From contig NC_008027.1 in assembly GCF_000026105.1 (NCBI RefSeq), forward strand, positions 1,298,501 through 1,362,500: a stretch of DNA of 64,000 bases, read 5' to 3'. This stretch comes from Pseudomonas entomophila L48. GTDB lineage: Bacteria; Pseudomonadota; Gammaproteobacteria; Pseudomonadales; Pseudomonadaceae. Of this stretch, positions 18,271 to 26,155 are shown in pieces. Under the pieces are notes generated by a model that was not told where the DNA came from, ran no database searches, and was given only the letters and a program-made list of their open reading frames with translations. Position 1 is the first letter of the stretch. Each line of letters starts with the position of its first letter. The position numbers and the translations under genes were made by a program.

Positions 18271-18300
18271 CGCGATACGAGGCCGTCGGCCCGTATCGCG
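18271..18300. other. Stable stem in the prfB-lysS gap
   Basis: CGCGATACG pairs with CGTATCGCG (18292-18300), with an inner GGCC/GGCC stem. No U-run follows, so it is more likely an mRNA-processing or stability element between the two cotranscribed genes than a terminator. Confidence 0.55.
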
Positions 18301-18348
18301 TGCCCTGCCCGACAGGGGCAACGAACACCTGATGGAAAGAATGACGAC

Positions 18349-19851
18349 ATGAGCGACCTCAAGACCGAAGCGCAAGACCTGCAACAGGAAGAAAACGCCC
18401 TGATCGCCCTGCGCAAGGAAAAACTTGCCGCCGAACGCGTGAAGGGCAACGCCTTCCCCAACGACTTCCGCCGCGACAGCTACTGCAACGACCTGCAGAA
18501 ACAGTACGCGGACAAGACCAAGGAAGAGCTGGAAGCAGCCGCCATTCCGGTCAAGGTCGCCGGTCGCATCATGCTCAACCGTGGCTCGTTCATGGTCATC
18601 CAGGACATGACCGGCCGCATCCAGGTCTACGTCAACCGCAAGACCCTGTCGGAAGACACCCTCGCCGCGGTCAAGACCTGGGACCTGGGCGACATCATCA
18701 GCGCCGAAGGTACCCTGGCCCGTTCCGGCAAGGGTGACCTGTACGTCGAGATGACCAACGTGCGCCTGCTGACCAAGTCGCTGCGCCCGCTGCCCGACAA
18801 GCACCACGGCCTGACCGACACCGAGCAGCGCTACCGCCAGCGCTACGTCGACCTGATGGTCAACGAGGAAACCCGCCACACTTTCCGTGTGCGTTCGCAG
18901 GTGATCTCGCACATCCGCAAGTTCCTCATCGAGCGTGACTTCCTCGAAGTCGAGACCCCGATGCTGCAGACCATCCCGGGCGGCGCCGCGGCCAAGCCGT
19001 TCGAAACCCACCACAACGCGTTGGACATGGCCATGTTCCTGCGTATCGCGCCTGAGCTGTACCTCAAGCGGCTTGTTGTTGGTGGTTTTGAAAAAGTGTT
19101 CGAGATCAACCGCAACTTCCGCAACGAAGGCGTCTCGACCCGGCACAACCCCGAGTTCACCATGCTCGAGTTCTACCAGGCCTACGCCGACTACCGCGAC
19201 AACATGGACCTCACCGAGGAACTGTTCCGCGAGCTGGCGCAGCTGGTGCTGGGCAGCACCGACGTGCCGTACGGCGACAAGGTGTTCCACTTCGGCGAGC
19301 CGTTCGTGCGCCTGTCGGTGTTCGACTCGATACTCAAGTACAACCCGGAGCTCACCGCCGCCGACCTGCAGGACGTCGACCGTGCCCGCGAGATCGCAAA
19401 AAAGGCCGGCGCCAAGGTGCTGGGCCACGAAGGCCTGGGCAAGCTGCAGGTGATGATTTTCGAAGAGCTGGTCGAGCACAAGCTGGAGCAGCCGCACTTC
19501 ATCACCGAGTACCCGTTCGAAGTCTCGCCGCTGGCCCGTCGCAACGATGACAACCCGGCCGTGACCGATCGCTTCGAGCTGTTCATCGGTGGCCGCGAGA
19601 TCGCCAACGCCTACTCCGAGCTCAATGACGCCGAAGACCAGGCCGAGCGTTTCCTCGCCCAGGTCGCCGAGAAAGACGCCGGCGACGACGAGGCCATGCA
19701 CTACGACGCTGACTTTGTCCGCGCGCTGGAATACGGCATGCCGCCGACTGCCGGTGAAGGCATTGGTATCGACCGTTTGGTGATGCTGCTGACCAACTCG
19801 CCGTCGATCCGCGACGTGATCCTGTTCCCGCACATGCGTCCACAGGCCTGA
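18349..19851 (+). CDS. lysS: Lysyl-tRNA synthetase, class II
   Basis: Charges tRNA-Lys with lysine, 500 residues, the usual length. An N-terminal OB-fold anticodon-binding domain ([20 protein letters not shown]) precedes the catalytic core: motif 1 near [15 protein letters not shown], motif 2 [20 protein letters not shown] and motif 3 [21 protein letters not shown]. The C-terminal PHMRPQA is typical. Followed at once by a strong terminator. Confidence 0.97.
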   Translation: MSDLKTEAQDLQQEENALIALRKEKLAAERVKGNAFPNDFRRDSYCNDLQKQYADKTKEELEAAAIPVKVAGRIMLNRGSFMVIQDMTGRIQVYVNRKTLSEDTLAAVKTWDLGDIISAEGTLARSGKGDLYVEMTNVRLLTKSLRPLPDKHHGLTDTEQRYRQRYVDLMVNEETRHTFRVRSQVISHIRKFLIERDFLEVETPMLQTIPGGAAAKPFETHHNALDMAMFLRIAPELYLKRLVVGGFEKVFEINRNFRNEGVSTRHNPEFTMLEFYQAYADYRDNMDLTEELFRELAQLVLGSTDVPYGDKVFHFGEPFVRLSVFDSILKYNPELTAADLQDVDRAREIAKKAGAKVLGHEGLGKLQVMIFEELVEHKLEQPHFITEYPFEVSPLARRNDDNPAVTDRFELFIGGREIANAYSELNDAEDQAERFLAQVAEKDAGDDEAMHYDADFVRALEYGMPPTAGEGIGIDRLVMLLTNSPSIRDVILFPHMRPQA

Positions 19852-19862
19852 GCGATGTGAAC

Positions 19863-19887
19863 AAGCCGCCTTTCGAGGCGGCTTTTT
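19863..19887 (+). terminator. Intrinsic terminator after lysS
   Basis: AAGCCGCCT-TTCG-AGGCGGCTT hairpin with a nine-base perfect stem and tetraloop, then TTT. It starts 12 bases after the lysS stop. Confidence 0.93.
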
Positions 19888-19934
19888 CATGCCTGAAGCT
19901 TTATGTTGTCAGTACTGTTCATGAGGTAATCACA

Positions 19935-20651
19935 GTGACACCCGCCATGCCCCACCAAGGCGCCGCCGGCATCGCCACCGCCGTCGCCGAGAGCGTGCAA
20001 TACCAGGGCCGCAAGACCGCCCGCCAGGGCAGCGAGCAGCGCCGCCAGCAAATTCTCGACGCCGCCATGCGCATTGTCGTGCGCGATGGCGTGCGGGGCG
20101 TGCGCCACCGCGCCGTGGCTGCCGAAGCCGGCGTGCCGCTGTCGGCGACCACCTACTACTTCAAGGATATCCAGGACCTGCTGGCCGACACCTTCGCCCA
20201 GTACGTCGAGCGCAGCGCGGCCTACATGGCCAAGCTGTGGACCAATACCGAAGGCGTGCTGCGCCAGTTGCTGGCCCAGGGCGACGGCACGCCCGAGGCC
20301 CGGGCCCATCTGGCCGACGAAGTGGCGCGCATGCTGGCCGACTATGTCCGACGCCAGCTGAACAACCGTCGCGACTTCCTCATGGCCGAGCAGGCCTTCC
20401 GCCAGGAGGCCCTGTTGTGCGCTCGGTTGGCGGAGCTGGTACAGGCCCACGAGCAGATCCTGCTGCACGGCGCACGGCAGATCCTCCAGGTGGTCGGCTC
20501 GCGCCAGCCCGTCCAGGACGCCCAGATGTTGACGGCGATAATCGAGCAGATGGAATATCAGGGCCTGCTCAAGGATGCGGATGCGCAGGCCGATGAGCAG
20601 ATGCTCGCTATCCTTGTCCGATACCTGCAGATGGTGCTCGCATCGGCCTGA
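19935..20651 (+). CDS. TetR-family transcriptional regulator
   Basis: One-component repressor of about 238 residues. The DNA-binding domain is QQILDAAMRIVVRDGVRGVR followed by HRAVAAEAGVPLSATTYYFKD, a classic TetR helix-turn-helix. The C-terminal ligand domain is helical; its ligand is unknown. I chose the GTG at 19935 because GAGGTAAT lies just upstream; the ATG at 19947 is the alternative, and the longer frame from 19857 would start inside the lysS terminator. A lipoprotein gene follows 29 bases later and may be cotranscribed. Confidence 0.85.
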   Translation: MTPAMPHQGAAGIATAVAESVQYQGRKTARQGSEQRRQQILDAAMRIVVRDGVRGVRHRAVAAEAGVPLSATTYYFKDIQDLLADTFAQYVERSAAYMAKLWTNTEGVLRQLLAQGDGTPEARAHLADEVARMLADYVRRQLNNRRDFLMAEQAFRQEALLCARLAELVQAHEQILLHGARQILQVVGSRQPVQDAQMLTAIIEQMEYQGLLKDADAQADEQMLAILVRYLQMVLASA

Positions 20652-20680
20652 GCGGCAAACGAAATTCCAAGGAGAAGCGG

Positions 20681-21229
20681 ATGAAAGCCTGGCGTGTGGT
20701 GTTGTTGACGTTGTCATTCCTCCTGCTGGGCGGTTGTCTGGTGACCTTCGACGAACCGCTACCGGGAAACCAGCCGGCGCCCAAAGCCCTGCTTGGCCAG
20801 TGGAGCAGCAAGGATGCCTGGGGCCAGCCGTTGAAGCTGAGCATCAGCCGCGCCGGTGGCAACACCTACAAGGCGGTGGCCCGCGCCCAGGGCAAGGCGC
20901 CCGAGGAGTACGCCTTCACCGTGGCCCGTCATGGCAACCGCTGGTACCTGTCGGCGGGCGTGCCCAAACGTTTGGGCGGCCGCTTCCTGATCGGTGGTTT
21001 CGAGGTGGTCGATGGCAAGCAGCTGGTGGTCTACAACCTTGATGTAGAGCAGGTGCAGCAGGCGGTGGACAAGAAGGAACTGAGCGGGCGCAGCACCGAG
21101 GTGCCGGAGGACAATGGCCCGGGCGTGCTGATCGACAGTCCGGCCGAGCGGGTCCTGGCCTATCTGGACGACCCGGCCAATTCCGACCTGTTCGTCGAAG
21201 TCGCGCGCTTCGAGCGCGTGAGCAAATAA
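20681..21229 (+). CDS. Conserved lipoprotein
   Basis: Lipoprotein of 182 residues. The signal peptide MKAWRVVLLTLSFLLLGGC has the lipobox LGGC (acylated Cys19). The mature part is a compact mixed domain with LLGQWSSKDAWGQPLKLSIS, YLSAGVPKRLGGRF and FVEVARFERVSK; I do not recognise a characterised family. AAGGAG lies just before the ATG. It sits directly downstream of the TetR gene. Confidence 0.8.
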   Translation: MKAWRVVLLTLSFLLLGGCLVTFDEPLPGNQPAPKALLGQWSSKDAWGQPLKLSISRAGGNTYKAVARAQGKAPEEYAFTVARHGNRWYLSAGVPKRLGGRFLIGGFEVVDGKQLVVYNLDVEQVQQAVDKKELSGRSTEVPEDNGPGVLIDSPAERVLAYLDDPANSDLFVEVARFERVSK

Positions 21230-21237
21230 CCTAGGCT

Positions 21238-21298
21238 GTTCGCCGGCAAGCCGGCTCCTACGGTCATTGTTCCAGTAGGAGCCGGCTTGCCGGCGAAC
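21238..21298. repeat. REP inverted pair
   Basis: GTTCGCCGGCAAGCCGGCTCCTA paired with TAGGAGCCGGCTTGCCGGCGAAC across a 14-base loop, just after the lipoprotein stop. It is a strong 3' stem that may limit read-through. Confidence 0.9.
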
Positions 21299-21342
21299 CA
21301 GGCCCGACTGATTGCAGGGCAAGCCGATTCAAGGAGTCCCCG

Positions 21343-22620
21343 GTGGACGAGTACCAGCAGACCATACGCGCACTGTCCGATCGCATCGTCACCGCGCAGA
21401 CCCCCATCCGCGTGCTCGACGCGGTGAAGTGGGACGACGGCATTCGCCAGGGCTTTCTCAAGGCCAAGGGCAAGGAGCCCCCGGCGGTGGACCGCGCGTA
21501 CTACCAGAACCGCCCGTTGTCGTTCGATTCCAACGCGGTGAAGGCCGAGTTCCAGAACATCGAGCGCGACATCACCCGCCAGCTCGGCCAGTTCAACCCG
21601 GTCGGGCAGATCATGCGGCGCATGTGCAAGGAGTACCGCATGGTCGTGCGCATGCTCGAAGCACGCGGTACCGAAGACTTCGGGCTGATCTCCCAGGAAC
21701 TCTACGGTGCCGCCTCCGACGCTTTCCATGCGGGCGACCCAACCCTTGCCGACCTGGGGCTGATGCTCTCGGACTACCTCAACAATATCGATGGCCGTGG
21801 CGACCTGAAGGACGAGCCGAAGAACCTCACCGCGAAGGAGGCCGTGGAAATCCTCCAGCGCCGCCTGAACAAGGTGTTCGGCGAGGCCGAAGAAACCATT
21901 CGCGTGTTCGAGTCCGACGGCATCGTCGCCGATGCCGCGGCCGGCGCCGACTACATCAAGGTGCGCGCCGATGCCATGTTCAACAGCCGCGACGTGCGTG
22001 CGCTCGAAGTGCATGAGGGCCTGGTGCATGTCGGCACCACCCTCAACGGCCTGAACCAGCCGATCTGTACCTTCCTGGCCAAGGGGCCGCCTTCGTCCAC
22101 GGTGACCCAGGAAGGCCTGGCCATTCTCATGGAGGTGATCGCCTTCGCCTCCTACCCCAGCCGCTTGCGCAAGCTGACCAACCGCACCCGCGCCATTCAC
22201 ATGGTCGAGGAGGGCGCCGACTTCATGCAGGTCTACGAGTTCTTCCGCGGCCAGGGCTTCGAGATGGGGCAGAGCTACAGCAATGCCAGCCGGGTGTTTC
22301 GTGGCTCGGTGCCCAACGGGCTACCTTTCACCAAGGACTTGTCCTACCTCAAGGGCTTCATCATGGTTTACAACTACATTCAGTTGGCCGTGAAGAAGGG
22401 CAAGCTGGAGCAGATCCCGTTGCTGTTCTGCGGCAAGACCACCCTGGAAGACATGCGCACCCTGCGCCAGCTGGTCGAAGAAGGCCTGGTGGAGCCGCCC
22501 AAGTACCTGCCGGAGCAGTTCCGCGACCTCAACGCGCTGTCGGCGTGGATGTGCTTCTCCAACTTCCTCAACCACCTGAGCCTGGACCGCATTGAAGCCG
22601 ACTACGCGAACATTCTCTGA
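21343..22620 (+). CDS. DUF1704 putative tyrosine carboxypeptidase-like metalloprotein (QEGLA)
   Basis: 425 residues of the family named 'flavohemoglobin expression-modulating QEGLA motif protein'. The motif HEGLVH (His224-Glu225...His229, HExxxH) and QEGLAILMEV (Gln256-Glu257) form a likely zinc site like that of the eukaryotic microtubule tyrosine carboxypeptidases of the same DUF1704 superfamily. The substrate in bacteria is unknown. Start is GTG at 21343 with AAGGAG upstream. Its last 29 bases overlap the next gene. It lies 30 kb from the tubulin-like gene, so any link between them is speculation. Confidence 0.82.
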   Translation: MDEYQQTIRALSDRIVTAQTPIRVLDAVKWDDGIRQGFLKAKGKEPPAVDRAYYQNRPLSFDSNAVKAEFQNIERDITRQLGQFNPVGQIMRRMCKEYRMVVRMLEARGTEDFGLISQELYGAASDAFHAGDPTLADLGLMLSDYLNNIDGRGDLKDEPKNLTAKEAVEILQRRLNKVFGEAEETIRVFESDGIVADAAAGADYIKVRADAMFNSRDVRALEVHEGLVHVGTTLNGLNQPICTFLAKGPPSSTVTQEGLAILMEVIAFASYPSRLRKLTNRTRAIHMVEEGADFMQVYEFFRGQGFEMGQSYSNASRVFRGSVPNGLPFTKDLSYLKGFIMVYNYIQLAVKKGKLEQIPLLFCGKTTLEDMRTLRQLVEEGLVEPPKYLPEQFRDLNALSAWMCFSNFLNHLSLDRIEADYANIL

Positions 22621-23515
22621 CGCCTGCCGCCACCTCGCCTTCGGCCTCGGGCTGCTGCTGTTGAGCGGCTGCAGCAGCCTGCTGTTCTACCCCGAGCATG
22701 GTCAGCCGTTCACCCCGGAAAAGGCCCACCTTCAATACCAGGACCTGACCATTACCGCCGCCGATGGTACGCGCCTGCACGCCTGGTGGTTACCGGCGAA
22801 GGAAGGGGTGGAGGTCAAGGGCACCGTGCTGCACCTGCATGGCAATGGTGGCAACCTGGCCATGCACCTCGGCGGTAGCTACTGGTTGCCGAAGGAGGGG
22901 TATCAGGTGCTGATGCTCGATTACCGGGGCTACGGGCTGTCTCAAGGGAAGGCAACCCTGCCGGAGGTTTATGGCGATATCGAAGCGGCGCTGGGTTGGC
23001 TCGACAGGGCTCCGCAGGTGCAGGGCAAGCCCTTGGTGCTACTGGGCCAGAGCCTGGGTGGCGCCATGGCCATTCACTACCTGGCGCAACACCCCGAGCA
23101 GCGCCGGCGCTTCAGTGCCCTGGTGTTCGATGGTGTCCCGGCCAGCTATCGCGCGGTGGGGCGTTACGCCCTCGGTACTTCGTGGATGACCTGGCCGTTG
23201 CAGGTGCCGCTGTCCTGGCTGGTACCGGACGGTGACAGTGCAATCAACTCGATCGAGCGCCTGGACAGCCCGCCCAAGTTGTTCTTCCACAGCATCGATG
23301 ACCGCCTCGTTCCGCTTGAGAACGGCCTTCGCCTGTACCAGCATGCGCCACCGCCCCGGGTGTTGCAGCTGACCCGCGGCGACCATGTGCAGACCTTCGC
23401 CGACCCAACCTGGCGCCAGGTGATGCTGCGCTTCCTGGACGACCCCACGCATTTCAACGGCCTGCGCCGCCTGGCCGAAGTCCCCAATTACCCTGACGAG
23501 AAGAACGCGCAATGA
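22592..23515 (+). CDS. Alpha/beta-hydrolase lipoprotein (BEM46-like)
   Basis: Hydrolase of about 307 residues with a lipoprotein signal (LLLLSGCSSLLFYP; lipobox LSGC). The oxyanion segment LHLHGNGGN, nucleophile GQSLGGAMA (Ser), a likely acid in SIDDRLVP and the His in TRGDHVQTF complete the triad. Probably an outer-membrane or periplasmic esterase/thioesterase. The only start that keeps a full signal peptide is TTG at 22592, which overlaps the upstream gene by 29 bases; a non-standard start cannot be excluded. Overlaps the next small gene by four bases. Confidence 0.78.
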   Translation: MKPTTRTFSDACRHLAFGLGLLLLSGCSSLLFYPEHGQPFTPEKAHLQYQDLTITAADGTRLHAWWLPAKEGVEVKGTVLHLHGNGGNLAMHLGGSYWLPKEGYQVLMLDYRGYGLSQGKATLPEVYGDIEAALGWLDRAPQVQGKPLVLLGQSLGGAMAIHYLAQHPEQRRRFSALVFDGVPASYRAVGRYALGTSWMTWPLQVPLSWLVPDGDSAINSIERLDSPPKLFFHSIDDRLVPLENGLRLYQHAPPPRVLQLTRGDHVQTFADPTWRQVMLRFLDDPTHFNGLRRLAEVPNYPDEKNAQ

Positions 23516-23838
23516 GTGAAGAACGCAACGCCATCCCGCTGATCCTGACCGGCATCGGCAGCATCATCGTGACGGTGGGGACCCTCTGGTACTACGGCTA
23601 CCTGCATTTCGCCAAGCCACAGGACGCCCTGTTGCTGCAGGACTTCACCATGCTCAAGACCATCCCGGGCGAGGACTACAAGGTTTCGCTGGACCCGGCG
23701 CCGCAGGTGGCGCAGTGCGTGGATGGCGTGCTGGTGCTGTTCGACACACAGCAGAAGGGGCTGACTGGCGTGCTGGTGGACAACCGCAAGCGCGCGGTGC
23801 GCTGCATGGGGCAGGAGACGCCGCAGCAGGTGCAGTGA
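23512..23838 (+). CDS. Small membrane-anchored protein of unknown function
   Basis: 108 residues. One membrane helix near the N-terminus (IPLILTGIGSIIVTVGTLWYYGYL) is followed by a soluble tail containing two Cys (VAQCVDGVLVLFD and RAVRCMG). ATGA overlap with the hydrolase gene suggests the two are translated together and may both act in the envelope. No family recognised. Confidence 0.7.
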   Translation: MSEERNAIPLILTGIGSIIVTVGTLWYYGYLHFAKPQDALLLQDFTMLKTIPGEDYKVSLDPAPQVAQCVDGVLVLFDTQQKGLTGVLVDNRKRAVRCMGQETPQQVQ

Positions 23839-23872
23839 ATCGGGCGTGTGGCTGCAGAGGTGTAGTGGCTGT

Positions 23873-24056
23873 GAGATCGAGCGCCGCCTGTGCGGCGCAT
23901 CGCGGATGAATCCGCTCCTACAAGCCAGGCGGGGCGGTGGCGCCAGCCGAAACATCGCGTAGGGCCAACCAGGCGGGCAACCATGGCCTCACAGGTGTGG
24001 TAACAGCTGTAGGAGCGGATTCATCCGCGATGCGCCGCGCGGGCGGCGCTCGATCT
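23873..24056. repeat. Opposed pair of 'GATCGAGCGCCGC' REP units
   Basis: Left unit (23873-23922): GAGATCGAGCGCCGCC ... TCCGCTCCTACA; right unit (24008-24056): TGTAGGAGCGGATTCATCCG ... GCTCGATCT. The two are reverse complements separated by about 85 bases. This is the second REP class in the window, distinct from the TAGGAGCCGGC class. The ~310-base gap between genes holds only this pair and a terminator. Confidence 0.88.
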
Positions 24057-24104
24057 GGAGTGCGCTGCAAGCCTCTCGTCTAGCACTTAGTGAGGGCCAG
24101 CACG

Positions 24105-24131
24105 AAAAACCCCGCCCTGAAAGGCGGGGTT
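24105..24131 (-). terminator. Intrinsic terminator of the OmpA/DUF4398 genes
   Basis: Read on the minus strand: AACCCCGCC-TTTCAG-GGCGGGGTT followed by TTTCG. Strong GC stem, 20 bases beyond the ompA-like stop. Confidence 0.9.
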
Positions 24132-24151
24132 CCTCACTCAAGCATCAGCCG

Positions 24152-24940
24152 TTACTGAATCTGGCTCACCGTCCGCGGCGCCACCGGCTGGTTGTCGTTG
24201 GAAATGGTCACCTCCACCCGACGGTTCTGGGCGCGGCCGGAGTTGCTGGTGTTGTCCGCCACCGGATACTCCTTGCCATAGCCCTGGGCGACGATACGCG
24301 CCGGGTCCACGCCCGCCCGCACCAGCGCCATGCGCACGCTGTTGGCGCGACGCTCCGACAGGGTCTGGTTGTAGTTGGCCGAACCGACGCTGTCGGTGTA
24401 GCCCTCGATGATCACCTTGCGCTCCGGGTTTTCCTGGAGGAACTGCGCCAGCTTGGTGATGTTCGGGTAGGCGCTGCCCTTGAGGTTGGCCTTGTTGAAG
24501 TCGAACAGCACGTCACCGAAGGTCACCAGCGTGCCGCGGTCGGTCTGCTTGGCGTTCAGGCTGTCCTGCAGCTTCTTGATCTGCGCGTCGCGGGCATCGA
24601 GCTTGGCCTGGGCGCGCTGCGCGGCGGCGTTTTTCAGCTCGGCTTCGGCGGTGCGCAGGGCGATGGTCTGCTTGGCCACTTCGACGCGCTGGTTGGTGAG
24701 GTAGGCGAGCTGGTCGACCTTCTTCTCGTTCTCACGCTCCATGTAGGCCTTGTCGGCTTTGTTCAGCCAGTCCTGGGCGTCCTTGGTCTCGAGCGCGGCC
24801 ACCTTGCTTGACTGCGGGTCGCTCTGCAGCGCGGAGAAGTTGGTGCGAGCCGACTCGAGGTTGGCGTTCGGGTCGTGGGAGCAGGCGGCCAGGCCTACGC
24901 TCAGGGCCAGCAGGGCGGGAATCATGACGTAGTTGCGCAT
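24152..24940 (-). CDS. OmpA-family lipoprotein with DUF4398 region
   Basis: Outer-membrane lipoprotein of 262 residues. The lipobox is in ALLALSVGLAACSHD. A helical, Ala/Gln/Lys-rich region (residues ~25-130, DUF4398-like coiled coil) leads to a C-terminal OmpA peptidoglycan-binding domain (VLFDFNKANLKGSAYPNI ... IIEGYTDSVGSANYNQTLSERRANSVR ... GRAQNRRVEV). I start it at 24940 because AAAGGA is then eight bases away; an ATG three codons earlier has the Shine-Dalgarno directly against it. Forms a pair with the DUF4398 lipoprotein upstream. Confidence 0.88.
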   Translation of the reverse strand: MRNYVMIPALLALSVGLAACSHDPNANLESARTNFSALQSDPQSSKVAALETKDAQDWLNKADKAYMERENEKKVDQLAYLTNQRVEVAKQTIALRTAEAELKNAAAQRAQAKLDARDAQIKKLQDSLNAKQTDRGTLVTFGDVLFDFNKANLKGSAYPNITKLAQFLQENPERKVIIEGYTDSVGSANYNQTLSERRANSVRMALVRAGVDPARIVAQGYGKEYPVADNTSNSGRAQNRRVEVTISNDNQPVAPRTVSQIQ

Positions 24941-24986
24941 AGTGTTCATCCTTTGATCTTCAAGAGGGGGTCAGTGGCCGGCAGGC

Positions 24987-25400
24987 TCATTCAGCGCTGC
25001 GCAGGCCTTCCTCACGCACGTCGCGGACACCCTGGCGAGCGTCCTGCACGGCTTTCTGGGCCTTGGCCGCCTGGGCCTTGCGCTCGGCGACGCGGGCGTC
25101 CCACTCGGCTTGTTCGGCCAGCAGTTTCGCCTGGTCGTACTGCTTGTCGTGCATGGCGATCTCGGCCTGCTTGAACTTGTCCTGGGCCGCTTTCATCTCC
25201 ACTGCCGCGAACTCGGTGCCGCCGGCGCTCACCGCCGAATTGACCGCCGATTGAGTCACGGCGTACTGCTCGGAGGGCGGATTGCCGGCGCACCCGGCCA
25301 GCACCAGGCTGCTACCCAGCGCCAGGGCGGCCAGCTTGAGCCCGCGCAGGTGGGTGGAGGTGGGGTGTGCGATGCGGGTCTTCATGATGGTCAACTCCAT
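24987..25400 (-). CDS. DUF4398 lipoprotein
   Basis: Lipoprotein of about 137 residues. The signal ends in SSLVLAGCAGNPP (lipobox LAGC); the remainder is one long Ala/Gln/Lys-rich helix (AAVEMKAAQDKFKQAEIAMHDKQYDQAKLLAEQAEWDARVAERK), a DUF4398 coiled coil. AGGAG seven bases upstream selects the ATG at 25400; the ATG at 25385 is also possible. Gene order and shared domain with the OmpA-like neighbour 46 bases downstream suggest they act together in envelope stability. Confidence 0.85.
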   Translation of the reverse strand: MELTIMKTRIAHPTSTHLRGLKLAALALGSSLVLAGCAGNPPSEQYAVTQSAVNSAVSAGGTEFAAVEMKAAQDKFKQAEIAMHDKQYDQAKLLAEQAEWDARVAERKAQAAKAQKAVQDARQGVRDVREEGLRSAE

Positions 25401-25572
25401 GGGGTCACTCCTGTTAACGACGATGTCCGCAGTGGGCCTATCGCTGTTTCCTTGTGCCAAGGCGAGCGCGGCAGCGCCTGTGTCTACAAGGTTTGGCCGT
25501 GATGGCTATTGGCTGTGACCGAGGCGTTTTTTCAAAGGTTCAGAAAAATTCGCACGCTAACGATATTTTTTT

Positions 25573-25588
25573 CTGACTAATCAGTCAG
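25573..25588. promoter_or_regulatory. Inverted repeat CTGACT-AATC-AGTCAG
   Basis: Six-base perfect arms with a four-base spacer in the AT-rich leader (ATTTTTTTCTGACTAATCAGTCAG) about 175 bases upstream of the DUF4398 gene. The form resembles TetR-type operators, but it could be chance; the regulator is unknown. Confidence 0.4.
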
Positions 25589-25627
25589 CGTGAAAAGGCT
25601 GGAACTTTTCGGCTGTAGAAGGGGTAT

Positions 25628-25652
25628 CCGAGGCCCTTGGGCAGGGCCTCGG
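25628..25652. terminator. Hairpin CCGAGGCCC / GGGCCTCGG after the gene at 25667
   Basis: Nine-base perfect stem with a seven-base loop, 15 bases beyond the stop of the minus-strand gene at 25667. No T-run follows, so termination is uncertain; it may serve as a 3'-end stabilising stem. Confidence 0.5.
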
Positions 25653-25666
25653 TCGAACAGGGGAGG

Positions 25667-26011
25667 TCAGTGGCGCTTGTTCTTTTCCAGGCTGCCGAGG
25701 GCTTGCAGATGGCGCCTGGACAGGGCCAGGAAGCGTGGGGTCGGGCCGATATCCTCATACAACGGATCACCTTCCTCATCGGTGGCGATCACTTGCTGGC
25801 CCTTGATGTAGGGAAAGCTGGCCTCCAGTTCCTCGAGCGCCGCGGCGACCAGTTCGCCCAGCAGCTCTTCGGGGCTGCGCTTGGGGTACATCTCGATCAA
25901 CGCGGCAAGGCGCGCTTCGGCTTCCATGTCCAGGTGCAGGACATGGCCGGTGGGGCTCAGGCGTCCGGCGGCATTCTGTTCCCAGTGCTGGGCGAGTTCG
26001 CGGATTTTCAT
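25667..26011 (-). CDS. Conserved pseudomonad protein of unknown function
   Basis: 114 residues: MKIRELAQHWEQNAAGRLS then EARLAALIEMYPKRSPEELLGELVAAALEELEASFPYI, and an acidic GDPLYEDIGPTP before a basic tail. It is soluble and mostly helical; the segment YPKRSPEELLGELVAAALEEL looks like a ribbon-helix-helix or oligomerisation region, but no DNA-binding motif is certain. Start at 26011 with AGAGGT just upstream; a longer TTG start adds five residues. Divergent from ppc. Confidence 0.72.
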   Translation of the reverse strand: MKIRELAQHWEQNAAGRLSPTGHVLHLDMEAEARLAALIEMYPKRSPEELLGELVAAALEELEASFPYIKGQQVIATDEEGDPLYEDIGPTPRFLALSRRHLQALGSLEKNKRH

Positions 26012-26155
26012 GATGACCTCTGTCAAAGCCTTGGAAGGGGCATTGCTTCGGATGACCTTCCTTCACTTTAGTTGCTTTGGTGGTTGGCGGCTTGCCAGCC
26101 GAGGCTTGCCATAGGCACTCTTGGGGCCTGCTGTTTCCTGGAATGGAGAAGCCCG

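Noticed and set aside
17197..19890. 897-codon open frame on the minus strand
   Set aside because: Lies exactly opposite prfB/lysS; a consequence of GC-rich codon bias. Its translation is rich in Val/Gly/His and shows no known domain.
19857..19934. Extended N-terminus for the TetR gene
   Set aside because: Those codons overlap the lysS terminator and lack a ribosome site; the GTG at 19935 is better.
22321..22575. Short minus-strand frame inside the DUF1704 gene
   Set aside because: No domain; the plus-strand gene is clearly coding there.
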